Source: Trochalopteron elliotii | Taxonomy: Eukaryota; Chordata; Aves; Passeriformes; Leiothrichidae | Reading direction: 5' to 3' | Assembly (NCBI GenBank): GCA_024734555.1 | Contig: JANPWX010000038.1 | Location: 2,180,758-2,244,757 of the forward strand | Length of the DNA stretch: 64,000 bases | Shown here: in pieces, positions 24,801-38,595 of the stretch | How the letters are laid out: each line of letters begins with the position of its first letter | Numbering within the stretch: position 1 is the first letter of the stretch | Notes under the pieces: model-generated | Told to the model about the DNA's origin: nothing | Database searches by the model: none | The model's input: the letters and a program-made list of their open reading frames with translations, nothing else | Program-made: the position numbers and the translations under genes

Positions 24801-25884
24801 TTGATTCTGGACTTCATCCAGTCTAATTTTCCAGTAAGTGGAAAACAGTATGTGTCTTTGAGCTTCAGCAAAAAATGTCTCAACAGGAAGCAATGCAAGT
24901 CATCACCAAGATAAACATTGCCAATGCACCTCCTAAGTTCCAAGAGATAAGATGTCACTGTTCTGCTTTCTGTTTCAGGGACTCTTGTTAGATTTTGAAT
25001 TAGAAAATGATATAATTTTAGCAAGTTCTTGTTCTTCTGTAAAACTTGAAGGAGGCTTTTACTCCATTGAACAGCATAAATAATCTCCTGATATCTGATT
25101 TTTATCAGTCCTGAAGCTTATTAGTGCAGTAGTTAGCCCCTTACTCCCCACTCCATTATGTTTGTTTGCTTATTTCTTACAAAGTACACAAAAATGTCAT
25201 ACAAAAGCTTTAAAACCAAAGAATTTTTTTTAAAATCCATTTCTAAAATCCTTGAACTAGTAAAAAGCAAAATATGAAAAAGGGGAGGGAGAGAACTGTT
25301 GATTTTCTAGTGATACACTCGCATAAAGAGAAATTTTACCCACAATTAAGACAAAAGATAATATTCAATACTGACTCTGTATTTCACAAGGCACTTTTAT
25401 GACAGTTGTTGATCTCTGTATAAGGATATCTTCCTATGAAAAACAACAAAAAACTAACACAGTAGACTATAATAACCATCTTACAATATGGCACTACAGT
25501 TTGCAGTTAAACAGCTTCATAATGTGTACAAGATTTTTCTGATTTTGGCATCTAATTTCCACAAAAATGTGAAGGTAAGCACCTGTAATTTAGATAATCA
25601 TGGCAATGTTACTCTCTTCTCTGTACACTAAAGAAATGCTTACTTTCTTAAGTTTCAAAGTAATTTTTCCCATTCTAAATTTAAGCACATACAGAAATCT
25701 TAGTATGTTTGAGCCCCAAGTAAATTGTCTGCTTTACAAATGTTTTGAGGTCACTTTGATTAATTTAAGGAAGATATACATATAATACAGTTTGAAAAAT
25801 CCCTATGTCCCATCCCCCAGTATTGCATCCAAACAGGAACACCAGGTAAACTATGATTATTGAGGGAAAAAAAAATATAACAAC
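18868..25884. other. Long non-coding stretch, no gene called
   Basis: AT-rich DNA with only short frames (all under about 90 codons). Contents noted: two copies of CATGTTTACAACT 30 bases apart (20049-20061 and 20079-20091), an A/C-rich tract at about 20868-20945 and a T-run near 24605. No transposon family recognised. Confidence 0.5.
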
Positions 25885-26945
25885 TTGTCCTGTCTTTAGT
25901 TGCCTGGGAAAAGAGACAAATTCCTACTGCTACAGCCTCCTTTCAGGCAGTTGTAGAGAGTGATAAAATCTTCCCTGAGCCTTCTTTTCTCCATGTTATA
26001 AAAATTCAACTCCCTCAGCTGCTCCTCAGAGGATTTGCCCTCTAAATATGACACCATCTTTGTTACCCTTCACTGGACAAGCTCCAGCACTTCAAAGTTG
26101 TTTTTGAATTGAGGTGCCCAGAAGTGGGCACAGTACTTATGGTGTGGCCCCAACAGTGCTGAGTACACAGGGATAATCACTTCTCTGGTGCTGCCAGCCA
26201 GGTAATATAAACCAGGTTACCATTGTCCTTTTTGGCCACCTGAGCACACACTAGTTCATGTCCAGCCAGCTGTTAACCAGGTCCCCCAGGTCCTCTTCCG
26301 CTGGGCAGCTTTCCAGGCACCCTTCCACAGCCTGCAGCACTTCCTGGGGTTGCTGTGACAGAAGGGCACTTGTCATGGTTGAACCTAAGGCCGTTGGTCT
26401 CAGCCTATTGATCAAGATTCTCCAGAACCTTCTGCAGACCTTCCTAACATCCAGCAGATCACCACTCATCCCATCTTGAAAAATATTAAACAAGACTAAG
26501 CCCAAGCAGTGAGCCCCAGGGAGCTGCAGTAAGTGACTGGAAAACAACTGGATGCAGCACCATTCACCACCATTCTCTGGGCCTGGCCATCCAGTGAATT
26601 TTTAACCCAGTGAAGTGTATCTGTGAAAGCTGTGGGCTGCCAGTTTTACCTGGAGAATGCCATAGAAGATAGTGTCAAAGGCTTTGCTGAAGTCCAAGTA
26701 GACACATCCACAGCCTTTCCCTCATCCATCAGGTGAATCTCCCAGTCATAAAAGGAGATCAGGTTGATCAGGCAAGAGCTTCCCTTCCTAAACCTGTGCT
26801 GGCTGGACCTGATTCATTGTGATCCTGTATGTGCCATGTGATCACACTCAAGAGGATCCATTTCACAACCTTGCTGTGCACCAAGGCCAGACTGACAGGA
26901 CTGTAGTTGCCCAGATCCCCCTTCTATACGTTTTGATCTAAAGCT
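25885..26945 (-). mobile_element. CR1 LINE fragment, minus strand, reaching into the reverse-transcriptase region
   Basis: The longest CR1 piece in the window (about 1.06 kb). On the minus strand the reverse-transcriptase motif VYLDFSKAFDT is readable (about 26674-26707), then a decayed GLVLFNIF motif (about 26480-26503), then CR1 C-terminal text (CLESCPAEEDLGDLVNSWLD, about 26257-26316). In-frame stops break the segment around the VYLDFSKAFDT motif. The F/YADD-type catalytic block expected between GLVLFNIF and CLESCPAE was not found, so the copy is dead. Unusually, the 3' tip and roughly the last 200 bases are missing at the low-coordinate end. Confidence 0.92.
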
Positions 26946-27194
26946 CACTTCTGGACTTACCTCAGTCACCACTGTTGCTGCTGCTGCTTGTCCTGCCTCA
27001 CCTCAGTCTGTTCTGAAAGGATTGTGAATAGCTCCATTGTCAGAAAGTAATTCCTTTAATTGCTAACTGTCACCTAGGTAAGCTTGAAAATTTACTGTAG
27101 AAAAAACACATCTAAAAACATGAGTTACCCTTGAAACCATAATTGTTGTGGTGCACGATTGAGGTTTTCAAAGTTGTATCTGTATTTTGTTTAT
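26946..27194. other. Short non-coding spacer
   Basis: Sequence between the CR1 fragment and the LTR-like block. It holds a small GTTGCTGCTGCTGC run near 26974 and nothing else recognised. Confidence 0.5.
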
Positions 27195-27560
27195 TTGTCT
27201 GTATTTGGTAGATTTCTTCCCGAGCCCCTTCCAAAACACCCCTACCCCTGTTCCCAAAATATCACCTGGTATCACCCTGTCCTGGACCATTGGCCTTCCT
27301 TCCCTCATTGGCCCAGAGTGTGCTCCTCCCAGGCTGCAACCTGGTAAAAGGAGGCACACGGGCCCAAAGCTCTGTTCTGGCACATGGACAGCAATGAATA
27401 AATACCTTCCCAAACCCACGTCAGAGCCCACTTCTTTATTCCGAGCCTTAAACCACGCACAGCCAAGAGACTGAGGAATCCACAAACTGTTTTGGTTGGT
27501 CTGGGAACAGCTGCTTGGCCAGTAAACAGCCACGCAGAGAAACCAGCAACACCTAATCTC
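27195..27560 (+). mobile_element. Probable LTR (ERV-type), boundaries uncertain
   Basis: A GC-richer block set in AT-rich DNA. It has CCTGTCCTGGACCATTGGCC (27278-27297), a weak TATA-like GGTAAAAGGAGGC (about 27342), AATAAA at about 27397 followed by ACCTTCCCAAACCCACGTCA, then GTTTTGGTTGGTCTGGGAACA. The order of U3-like, TATA, poly-A signal and short U5-like segments resembles a retroviral LTR on the + strand. No flanking duplication could be paired, so the ends are approximate. Overlapping open frames on both strands (up to 132 codons on the minus strand) are not called as genes. Confidence 0.4.
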
Positions 27561-30500
27561 ATTCATGAATATGCAGAAATAGTGTTTTATAATGTTGCGA
27601 CCTTTTGAAAGAACTGCAGCTCAACTACTGTGAAAGATGGTCTGAGGCAACCTGTTTAACTTTGCATTGTGATGGAGTTAAGCTGCATGTGCATGTAATT
27701 TTCTGCCTGTAGGTATGCTGGTGCCACTCTTTAGTTCATCCTCCACTGTCACTGTCACTGCCACATCCTCTTGAAGATTGCTCCTTTATGGCTTTTGCTG
27801 GATGAGATGCTTCTGCAATCACTTTCTAAACTATTTCAAAGAAGAAATGTCATGTAGAAAAGATCACCTTTGGGACTGTTTAAATTAGCCCATCTTGTTT
27901 TGTACCAAATAGAGCAATCACCTGAAAATTTTCAACAGGATAGAAATTTTTGAGGAGTTATAAACAATTGAGAAAGCAAGGAAAATGATAACCATTCCTC
28001 TGATAAAATTTCAACTAGAAATTGACATGTCCGCAGCTTTGGGCTATACAAAATCCATAAGTTGGTTTGTTACTAAAATTCTTGATTTCTCTGTCTTTGA
28101 GAATTTCAGAAACCAATAGATGGAGTTAGCAAAGACAGATGTTCTGAGTGGATTTTGAAATGTCATTAATACAAATATGTGAAAAGTATCTGGACCTACT
28201 ATCCTTAACAGACAGAAAAAACTTGTGGGCAACAACTCCAGTCTGGACTGGAGGAATAATGATTTCACAGAGCATATTAGGAGGAAATAAAGAATTTTTG
28301 TGGAATTTAATAGAGGATTTGTTATCAAAAAAAAATCTCTGCCTCAGAACTCAATCTTTACGGATAAGGTGAGAATTGGCAAAATTCAAATTGAGATATA
28401 TTCTCACCTATAACTAGCAACCAAAGCTACAGTGAAAACAAGCAAGGAGCAGCTATCCAAATAGCACTCAAAACTATGAATTCTCCTTAGGTTTCAGTAC
28501 AAATGATGATGTTGAACACAGCAGTAAATGTGCAGTGACAAATGGGAAAAATGAAATTACAAGGTTGAAAAACTGTGGAAGCAGAACTCAGATAATTAAC
28601 TTCTAAAATCATGGCAAATTTTATAATCTTGATTCACAATATTGTAAGAAATCTGGTACATGATTTCTAAACTAGATTTAGTTTACAAACTTTTTAGCTA
28701 CACAGAGAGGAAAGTGGATATGTATTTCTATTCAAGAACAGTGATGGAAGGAAAAAACAGCAGAAATGTCAAAGTAAAACAGATGATATATTTCAATAAC
28801 TTTTTAAAAGCTAACAAATACTGGGATCCCCTGAACACTAGGAATTTTTTTGACTGACAAGTTTAGTGAGTTAAAGTAACAAGCTACAGAAGTATCACTG
28901 TCTCCATGTCCTAATTTTTTTTCTCTTTCCTAAAGACCTGCTTTTTTTGTCCGCCAGTGAAGAGCTCATGAGCTAGGCAGACTTTTGATGACGCACACTT
29001 TCGACAAGTCTTCTTTTGCTCTGTTGAAGAGCAAGGAAAAGTCTTTATAAAAGCTACATTGGAATAGATTAGCCATCTATTTTTCCCTGGTGTGATAGCT
29101 GATTTCCTAGTTAGGGGACCTAATTCACTTGGATTTCATAGCTCTTCTAGTATTGTAAAGTAAATGGAGATGGTAAGGAAAAAGTGAAGGGGAAAGAACC
29201 ATGGATAAAATTCAGCTCATCTCATGCAGGAGCATCCCATGCAGGGATAGAAGAGTTCACAGAGGATGGGTTTGGAGGGTAGGTTTATTTAATATGCCCA
29301 CTAACAAGCTTGCCACATACATAGGAGCAGGCCAGTGAAATTTGATGACAGTGAGGTAGGAAGCTTTATTGCTAGAGAAGAAGATTGGAATATTCTACAA
29401 GTAGCCTGACCCTGAGAACTGGAGCAACAGCTCTGCAAAAAAAGTAATAATGGAGAAAGTAAGGCTGTTCACTTGAGAGCTAACGTGAATTTGTGCTTTG
29501 AACTGCAAGTTCATCAGTTGGGAATGGCAGAGGATAAAGATATGAGTGCATCCATCAATCACTAGCAGTTGCAGAAGGCAACTATGGATTTTGGAGGCCC
29601 TCAATCAGAGAAAATAATTCCACTAGAAGCAGGTAAATATTAGCAACATCATGCCAGGCATTAGGAAGGCACTTCCTGGAAACACAGCTTTCAGTTCTCA
29701 TAACCCATATTCAAGAGAGACGAGCACAAGATGAAACACACTTGTAAAAGATGTCCCAAAATATTCAGTGGAATGGAGAAACTACTTCATAAGAAGAAAG
29801 CAAAAAAGAATTTTTGGATATGATAGGTCTCTGTATAAATATTATGTTGGAATAAATATGAAGAGAAAAATCAACTAACCCAAGGAAAATGTAAATCAGA
29901 AGTGAGTTCTTTAAAAAGGAAATTATTCCTTACTATCATCCATGGTGCTAAATTCTAGATATAATTTTCAACAGCAACAAAATAACTCTGGGTAGTGAAT
30001 GGTAGAACTTAATATTTGATTAAGAAAATGTTAGGAGTCAGTTATTTGGGATATCAAGAGCCTTCAGTTAGTTACTCTAGGAAGCAGCTCCACGGTTGTA
30101 TTTCTATGTCAGTAGATATGTTGGAGCTGGAACAAAACATATGAAGTGAGATTAGAATAGGACAATATTAACATCTGGAAACCTCAAACACTTTAATAGA
30201 ACCTGATTAAATCTTTCATGTAAATAACTGTCATTCCTTGGCTTAAATGGCTTAAATTGATCCTTCCAAATTTATTGAAAACATAGGTAGTGTAAGGGCA
30301 TAGACAGGAAAATAGTGAATGGCCCTTCTCTGATGATTTTCAGTGTGACAAGGCTAGAGGGCAAGAAGTTAACTTACACCAGGAATGTGTTTTTGTTCAC
30401 ACTCCAATAATACAGCAAATTTCAAGTCCTTCTCCCACAAGAACTGTGAAATGACACAGACATGGTCCCAAGAGCCCAACACATATTTTCATAGGATCAG

Positions 30501-31187
30501 AAAATTCATTAAAAAACTGTCTATAAATCATGAGTGGGGAAAATGTGCATAAACTTTTTGTATCAATTATTTTCTAGAAATAAGTCCTACTGATATAAGC
30601 ACAGTGCAATAATGTATAATTTAACTGATTAATAAGTACTGTATACTACCAGTGATTTCAGTACTAAATTGTCTCTTTACCTCAAACTACCAAGGTCATG
30701 CAATTAAAAAGGGGCAGACTCAGCTGAAATGCCATATTAATACTTGCAGCATTTTAATAGACTGTAAATCTGTTTTCTTGTTTGAATCAGACCTTTAAAC
30801 AAGGACTTTTTATTGTTGTTTATTCCAAGGAACTGAGAAGAATGTCAGAATTGTTATCTATTCACGAGGCTGTAACAGAATAATTCAGCCCAATATCGTT
30901 ACCAAATAGATTTACATTCATAAGTGTTTTGTGTTGTCTTATTCATATGTTATTAAGGTTAGCAGTAAATGTGAGTCAGAAAAGAAAATTTTGACTCAAG
31001 GAAGATAACTACCACCACAGCTTTACATCAATTGACTGACTCACACTGACTAAAGAACTTTTATTTTCCAAAGTACAGGTGCAAGTCTCTTCATCCCAAT
31101 CACAATGGCTGAGTGTTCGTACAAGTGGATGTTCTCTGGAACACAGCTGCCTTTGAAGATTTCTTATATCATTGAATAGGGGATCCA
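27561..31187. other. Non-coding DNA, no gene seen
   Basis: AT-rich DNA, short frames only. No repeat family or RNA gene recognised. Confidence 0.5.
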
Positions 31188-31217
31188 GCATTTTAAAGCA
31201 TTTTAAAGCATTTTAAA
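31188..31217. repeat. Three tandem copies of a 10-mer
   Basis: AGCATTTTAA repeated three times head to tail, without interruption. Confidence 0.9.
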
Positions 31218-31469
31218 CCTTTCAGGGAAGTTTAAGACATGCTAAAATGTTGAATGAATGCCTACCACATTTTTCACAAAAATCATGGTTCCTAATTTTC
31301 TATTGAAAATAAAGGGAAAAGAGAACCAATGCAGGATCAGATTCCTTTGAGACCATGCCACTCAAGAATCCATATCTCAATTTTTAAAGGAACTTAAATT
31401 TCAAAGTTAATTTTAAAAGTACAGACAAATGATATGTTTATGAACTTAGGGAAACTGAAAGGGTGCATG
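31218..31469. other. Spacer between simple repeats
   Basis: AT-rich, nothing recognised. Confidence 0.5.
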
Positions 31470-31472
31470 TAT

Positions 31473-31516
<44 letters not shown>
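31470..31516. repeat. (ATTT)n microsatellite
   Basis: About 11 to 12 uninterrupted copies of the tetramer. Confidence 0.97.
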
Positions 31517-34500
31517 ATTCCAAATCAATTGAAGGTTTCCAAATCAGGAAAGGGTTCCAGTTTTTTTCTCCAAAAATATCACTGTTCTTAGAGATATTTT
31601 TTGGTTTTCATTACTGAAGCAACAATGCATAACTCTTTCAAAGACCAACGACAAGATCTTAGGTGTTTCCCTGTTTCACCTAAACCATTCAGACACAAAC
31701 GTACAGATGTCCTGTACTGTTTTCTTTGGGACCCTTTGGGTACTTAAAGGTTAAAGCTGAAATCAGCCGCAGATGAAAATTTCAGTATGAGTAGTTGAGC
31801 TGTACAAGCCTCTGTTCCTGTCTTGGAAATCTGGGCTAAGTAAAGTGTCTTTGGTAAAAATCTGACATATAGAAGACTGAGCTCCTTGAAAGGTAGCAGA
31901 GCTGACATTCCAAGGACATTAGCATATTTGAGAATGTTAACTCCTAGTCTTAAAATGTCAGTAAGGTTTCAGCCTCTAGGGACCTCAGCTTTGCTGCTGT
32001 TGGCAATTTGAATGAAAGTCAGCAATACATAGAGTGAAGACTGCAGACATATATAGGAAGGTAAATCAGACTCCCTTTGACCTCTCTGAAGCTACTGACA
32101 AAAGACCTTGTTCTATATTTTTGGCATTGATTGCAGTAGGAGCACGATTGAGCCCAAAGGTGCTAATTAGTGCTTATTGGGATAGTAGTTTTGATGTGGA
32201 CACAAAAGCAGCCTTTCTGCTTTGCAATGCTAATGAATCTGAAAAGCAAGAAGAGTGCAATAGGGATAAACCACAAATAATGTCACTCAGAATGAGACTG
32301 TCTGTTGTGAATGCATTCCTTTAATTTTATTTTTATTTCTGATTTGTGGCAGCTGTATTCTGAACTTTGTTAAAGTGTGCTAACAAAGGGCTACAATACA
32401 CTCATCCTTTCTACAGACAGCTGTGATATCTTCTCTCATGAGAAATGGCAACAAAGAGCATTATGTTGTATGAATTTGAGAGTTAATGAAGATAACTCAC
32501 TTGGGCTTCCTTAAGTACAACAGAAAACCCTAACATCTGTAGTATTGTGCCAGCTGTCAACTGAAACTCCAGGTTTAACACCAGGCTATAGGAAATGTGG
32601 CAATACAGAAACACTTTCAAATTTAATTTTAGTGCCAGCATCTTTCAGAGCCTGGATAGATTTTTGTGTTGTTATGCTCACAGTCTCACTTCAGCTGTTC
32701 CATGAGAGCCTATTCTGTTTCTCAATGTCTTCTATCTCTTTTCTTGGCCAGCATCACACTGGCACAAAATAAATAAAATGAGAAGGGAGAAAAGAACGAA
32801 TGTTTATGTTCCCATATATTTTCCTATAGTCGTTAATACTGCTGTGGCACAGAATAGGCAGGCATGCGATAAAACAGTGGGACCCAAATGTCCCCTTTTT
32901 GAGTCCTGTTTAAGGCAGAGAGCACCATGAAGCAGCATGAAACCCGTGTATCACGTGGTTGCAGGCGAATAGCGTACCAGGTGCAGGCTGTGTAAGAGTT
33001 TTCTCATCAAAATCACATTAGGGATAAAGCATGAAGAAAGCAAATGCAGACTAATGGAGAAACAGAAAGTCATCAGTAATTATGTGCTTAGCATTTTTAC
33101 CTGTGGAATGCTGGAAGTACCCATAAGAAACTTCAGAGGTGAGGCGAGAGATTCTGTATTATTTTCTGCGAGGATCCAGCAACCCAGTCAGGTGTGGGGC
33201 ATGAGGCAGCCCCAATGAGGCAGTGGCTTTGTATATGCCTACAGGGAGATGAAATTGGTGTATCTATTCCAGCTATTGGCAACATGAAAAATAAGGGTAT
33301 TTTTTTATTTACTGTTAGCTTTCACAATTGTATTTTTAACAGTGGGATCAATCTCATGTTCTTGATGATAAGCAGGACTACATTCAATCCTCAGTTATGC
33401 CTTTATAACACCACTGAATTCAAATAGTATCTCAAGACAGAGTCTTGACCAATATGCCTTTATCAAACACAATCTCACTGATAGCTCTATTTCTAAATGG
33501 ATTTTTTAGTTAGTAAAGTGAAATAAATGTCCAGTAAATTTCTCAGAAAGCTATTCCCTTTGAAGAATAAAATAAATATTTATAGCAGATTAAACAATCA
33601 GCACTAGCAAGAAAAACAGCAGGCATAATAAGAGATGTGCCAAAGAAGATAAAACCATCTATTTGGTCTTATTATTTTTAAAACAGTCTGTGTCAGTCAA
33701 TGTATCAATGTGTTGTTTTGTTATCTGAACAACTTGGTAGTGTATCTCTGCTACTACTATTTTGCCCTCAGCCATTTGCTTATACAAAATATAACTGAAC
33801 TGACCATAAGGGAGCTGAACTATGATTAGCAAGTCTAATTTAGAAATATGGGAAGCCATGAGATTAGCCAGGTCTCCAGCTTTTTTTCTTTACAGTACAG
33901 TGATAAGAGCTCTTCCTGGGAGCCTTAGTTGATGTAACATTGAAAAGCATATACTTTTTTACTGTTTCCATTAGAAATGGCTTTATTTTTAGTTATTTGT
34001 GGTTTTTAAAATGTTTATCTCAAGGTTAAGAACAGGCCATTATTTAATTCCGACTACTTACTCCCTTTATTATTTCACTGATGGCTATTAAAATCCATGA
34101 ATAAGAAGGCTCTAGGCAAGCAAATGTTATCAGAAAGACTGTCCTGTGCTGCTTGAATTTTCATTTAGAATCACTTAGCTTCCTCTAATGCTGCATAGTG
34201 TCTTTTGCTCTCTTAGTGCTTTATTCTCCCACTGAAGATCTAAGGATTAAGAAATGTACCTCCTATTAGTATTAGTGGAACCTGTATGCTTAAATCTTCC
34301 TAGATATAAATACAAGAAAAAAACTAATGAATATATGTTTCTAGAGTACCAGCACTCTAAATATCAACTAAGTCTTGAGGCTTGTGAAAAACATGCAACT
34401 CATCAAGTAAAACATCCAGTTTAATACTGGAGCAGACTGGGTTGCAGATTTCCTGTTGATGTCAAACGAATGTGGGGCTCACCCTGGTGGAAAATGTTTA

Positions 34501-35424
34501 AAGACTTCCAGTAGAAAACCTTGAGTTAAGGGAATAATCCCTCTGATAAGGAAGATGTAAAGTCTGCATTTGTTTGGTAAGGGCTGGATCCAGACTCTTC
34601 CATTAAATTTGACTAGTTACATAAACACCACATACAAATAATATCAGGAATAAATCTGGGTACCTTCCTGGTTTGAAAAGAAGACAATATAAAGATCAGA
34701 TAGGTAACAGTTAAATATTGATAAATAAATAGTAATACATAATATTGCAAACACCAGGGCAAAAGGGTGCCCTGTGAGTCCTCAAAAACAACACAGTTTG
34801 GATCAGCAGCAAATTTTAAGAATATTGTTGTAACTTATGGACTGGAGACTCCCAGCCAATTGTACACAGGGATTCCAAGGAGCTGTGATTCAAAAAGCCC
34901 TCTTATACTCTCAGGATAGGCATCCACACATGAAAGCCAAACATGAGATGAGCCCAGACTGTTCCAGTTGATTATTCTGCTTGTAGAATTCTGCAAGAAT
35001 GATGACTCTTATTTTCCCATTCTCCCAAGACATGGTGCCTGCTGCACAGGGTAGAGCAGGGCATGAATACTCTCTGAGTAACAAAAATCTACCTCAGATA
35101 AGAAAACTCTTCTCTTTCAAATGTGGTCCACATGAGGAATCCTGATTAATTCAACTGAGTTACCTATGTGAATAACTGTGAATTGCCAGTGAAGGTTAAG
35201 CCACTTAAGACTTTAATTTGCCACATGCCTGATCAATAGCCACTAGGTTACCTTGATCATCTGGCTAATTAAGCAAGTTACTTTTGCTACCACAAACAGG
35301 CTGTCTGGAAAAAAAATACGGTGTGTTAATGCTGGAATACTGCAGACACTGTCAGGAATTTGGTTTTCTTGCAGTCAGTTAATAATATTTTTCTCTGAGA
35401 ATCCTATCTAATCTTCTGTCTTTA
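31517..35424. other. Non-coding DNA, no gene seen
   Basis: Short frames only. A 96-codon + strand frame at 32034-32324 and a 75-codon frame at 32545-32772 have no recognisable domains. A stretch near 32820-33200 has more CpG than its surroundings but no motif I can name. Confidence 0.5.
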
Positions 35425-35501
35425 CCTTCCTTCCTTCCTTCCTTCCTTCCTTCCTTCCTTCCTTCCTTCCTTCCTTCCTTCCTTCCTTCCTTCCTTCCTT
35501 C
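35425..35501. repeat. (TTCC)n microsatellite
   Basis: About 19 perfect copies of the tetramer, equal to (GGAA)n on the minus strand. It is a homopurine-homopyrimidine mirror repeat. Confidence 0.98.
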
Positions 35502-38500
35502 ATCCACCTTTATTTTCTTCTGTTGGAATTCAAATCTGCTTGATGCAGAAAGTCTTTAAAAAGAAGAAATACCAGGGTGATTTCTTATTTTCTGTGTTAA
35601 ATTGTGCTTTTACTAAGTACAGAGCTCACTTACATTAAGGTAAATGGATCTTTTGAATTTTAAAGGCATTTTTTATCAATGCATTAAGCACTGGCTGTCT
35701 ATTTGGTGCTATTAACTGGATTCTGTCACTGATGCACAGAGAAAAGCCTTGTACTTAAATTACTTCATCACCAGTTCACAAGTTTATAATCTGACATGAC
35801 TATTCAGTGAAGTGCTCTGCCCATTTTTAAATTAATGCATTCTTAATCTGATATAACAGATGTACCACCATACCCAAGGGTAGCAGAACAACCATTTCAC
35901 ACCTTTCTGTATTTTAATTTTTTCTCATTTGCATTTATTTTTAAGAAAATTATTTTAACAATGTCAAATCAGCATGAAAATATATGGCTTCCTTTTTAAT
36001 GAAACAATCATAAAGTTTTGTTATTTTTTTAATCATGATTTTGATTGTTATAATGATGAATCTGGGGTTTGTGGGTAATTTTATTGCATATTAATATATA
36101 TTTCATAAGAGAAATTTAACGTATATTTTCCCTCATAAAGAAACTTTTATGAGATCAACAAAATTTATGTTAAATGATATGTTTGTCTATAAAGAGAAAA
36201 AGCTCCTAAATAAAATTGTGACAATGACAAGCTGATGCCTAAAAAAGGTGGTTAAAATTGGAATTTGTGTTATGATAGACTTTCAAGACGTATCCAATAA
36301 ATCACTTTGTAGAACTTTCTCTCCCTTGGTCAAAAAGTTACCTGAAACAGATTCAAGAACATAAATTTAAGATTTCTAAGTTGAGCTAGATGAAACCTGC
36401 TTAAATGTTTGTTACAATTCTTTCCTAGATGATATTGTAAAAATCCTTCTGGGTCCTTGTCTGGTCTTATAAAACAAAATCGTTTTAATTCCAAGGCCCT
36501 CTTAGGAACTGAGTTTCCTTTCATTCACTTTGCTAAGTAAAAATGCCAATTCTTTGAGCCAGATTTACTCTGTGGAGCACAAATTGAAAAGAAACATTTG
36601 GTTCCTCTGTTCCACCTGCTGCTACTGCTGGCAGCCTGGGTATATAACCCATTTGCCAAAATGAGTAAGTTTGAAAGTAGCTCGTTTTTTTACTATTCCT
36701 ATTGGAAAGCTGCTCTAACATGTTTTTCTGAGGGCTGAAACCCCCTAATATTCCTCATAAATACTTTCATGGACAGTTTTCAATTGGTAGTTTTGACAAC
36801 ATTATCTTTTGCCCAAATATCTGGTCTGTCTTAACACAGTCCATCCCCTTACTTTCAGTCCATAGCATAAGACCTTGCCATTTGCCTTCTTGAAATCCAA
36901 TCTGTTTTTTTTCTGAGGATACTGCTTCTCAAAATCCTTGTCTTTCTCTGTGCTATTCCAGTCTCTCTTATTCAGCTCTTCAACATATTTGACTGTCTTT
37001 ACCACAGGTCATTAAATAGTAGCTAACTAGATCCAGAAGTGTGTCTGGTTTGTACACTGCATAATCAGAAATATCTTAACTCTAATTAATTCTCAGGAGA
37101 TGCAGTAGAGTAGATGTCCACCTGGAATCTTTGATGGATGTAGAGGCAATTCCACAGCAGAGGTTCTTTATCACTTTTCTGTTCAAAAATTATAGACAAG
37201 AAACATTTCTTCTTCTCCAAAGCTCAGTCCTTTTAGAATGATTCATTTGATGAAGAATAGCTTGTCCAGTTGGGAAATCACTTCTGGTTTTGCTGAGGAT
37301 TGTCAGGAAAGGAATAAAGGTTTTAAGGTCATCCGTCTTACATGCACAGTCTTACTCACCCACATATCTGGTGAGTGAGTGTTTTACTTATCAAGATACT
37401 GGGGAAATATTTTGTGTTTGGATTTCCCCTTCACACCCTCAAAATAATTGAAAGATTTAAGTCAGGGTCTGCATACTGTATTTGTTAGTTTAACGCCTTC
37501 TTTTGATACCATATGTCAGTAAAAACTGACCCTTGATTCCCATGCTGTTGCATACTCTTGTGATGTATTGAGAGAGTAACTCTTTCAGTTTTGCTAAACT
37601 GAATACAGCCCTGGATGATGCTTGAATGTGGAGTTTTCAGTGAAGTCATAATAGAAGTATGAGTTGCCATTTGCTTTGGATAAAGGATGCAGAGAAAACA
37701 TTCTGTAAAGCCTTGTTAGAAGACCATCAAGGAGAAAGTGAGAAAAATGTCAGGACCAACCTGACAGCTCATTCCCTGACTGGAAATGGATGTTTTTTAT
37801 TCTTATACAGAGCTCCTAAAGAAGAACGTATAAAAGGGGTTGACCCCATTAGTTTAGGCTGTGGTGTTGATAATAAGATAAATACAATTTTTAAATAAGA
37901 TATTATTATATATTATATGGTCAGCTCAGATTTCTGTAAACAACCATTTTGTTTTCAGAACACTACTATTTTCTACCAAACTGGCACTGCATTTCATGGC
38001 TTGTGAAAAATGATGCAATTTCATCTTCACCAAACGATTTGAAGAAATTTAAGATTAATTTAGCATGGGATTTGGAGGATTGCTTGTGATTCCTTGTTTG
38101 TTTGTGAAGAGAACTTTTTGTCTTCAACCTTAGCATTTGACTAACATGGTAAAAAAAGGAAATATAGATGGTTACATAGAGTTCACTGAGAAAATGACAA
38201 TCTGTTTAGCCATCTCTGTTTATTGATTAGGATTCTGAAAGGCTGATTAGGAAAACTGTGTATGTGTTAATGAGACAGCTGCAGAGAATCCTTTGAGATA
38301 AAGATATTTCTAGTTTAAAAGTTGATGATGGAAGCAAAAGATAAAATTTTAATGCTGTATGTTAATAATGTGGGTACTGTGTCTCACATTATTATTTCAG
38401 GTGTACATTTTTTTAGTGTTGGTAAATCAGAACTCCAATAGTTTCTAAACAGGCATTTTATGGCAAATCATGGGATGACCATTTGTATCATTTTGGAAAA

Positions 38501-38595
38501 ACTTAAACAGATCTTTTTTCTTCTTTACAAACATTTCGGTTCCACCAGATGATAATCCACTGAAACTACTTCCTGTTCATGCCTACATTGACACC
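35502..38595. other. Non-coding DNA, no gene seen
   Basis: AT-rich with short frames only; no repeat family recognised. Confidence 0.5.

Noticed and set aside
26251..26547. 98-codon minus-strand frame
   Set aside because: It is a dead CR1 ORF2 piece, annotated with the element and not as a gene.
27168..27566. 132-codon minus-strand frame
   Set aside because: Overlaps the probable LTR and has a rival frame on the other strand. Explained by GC-richer repeat sequence.
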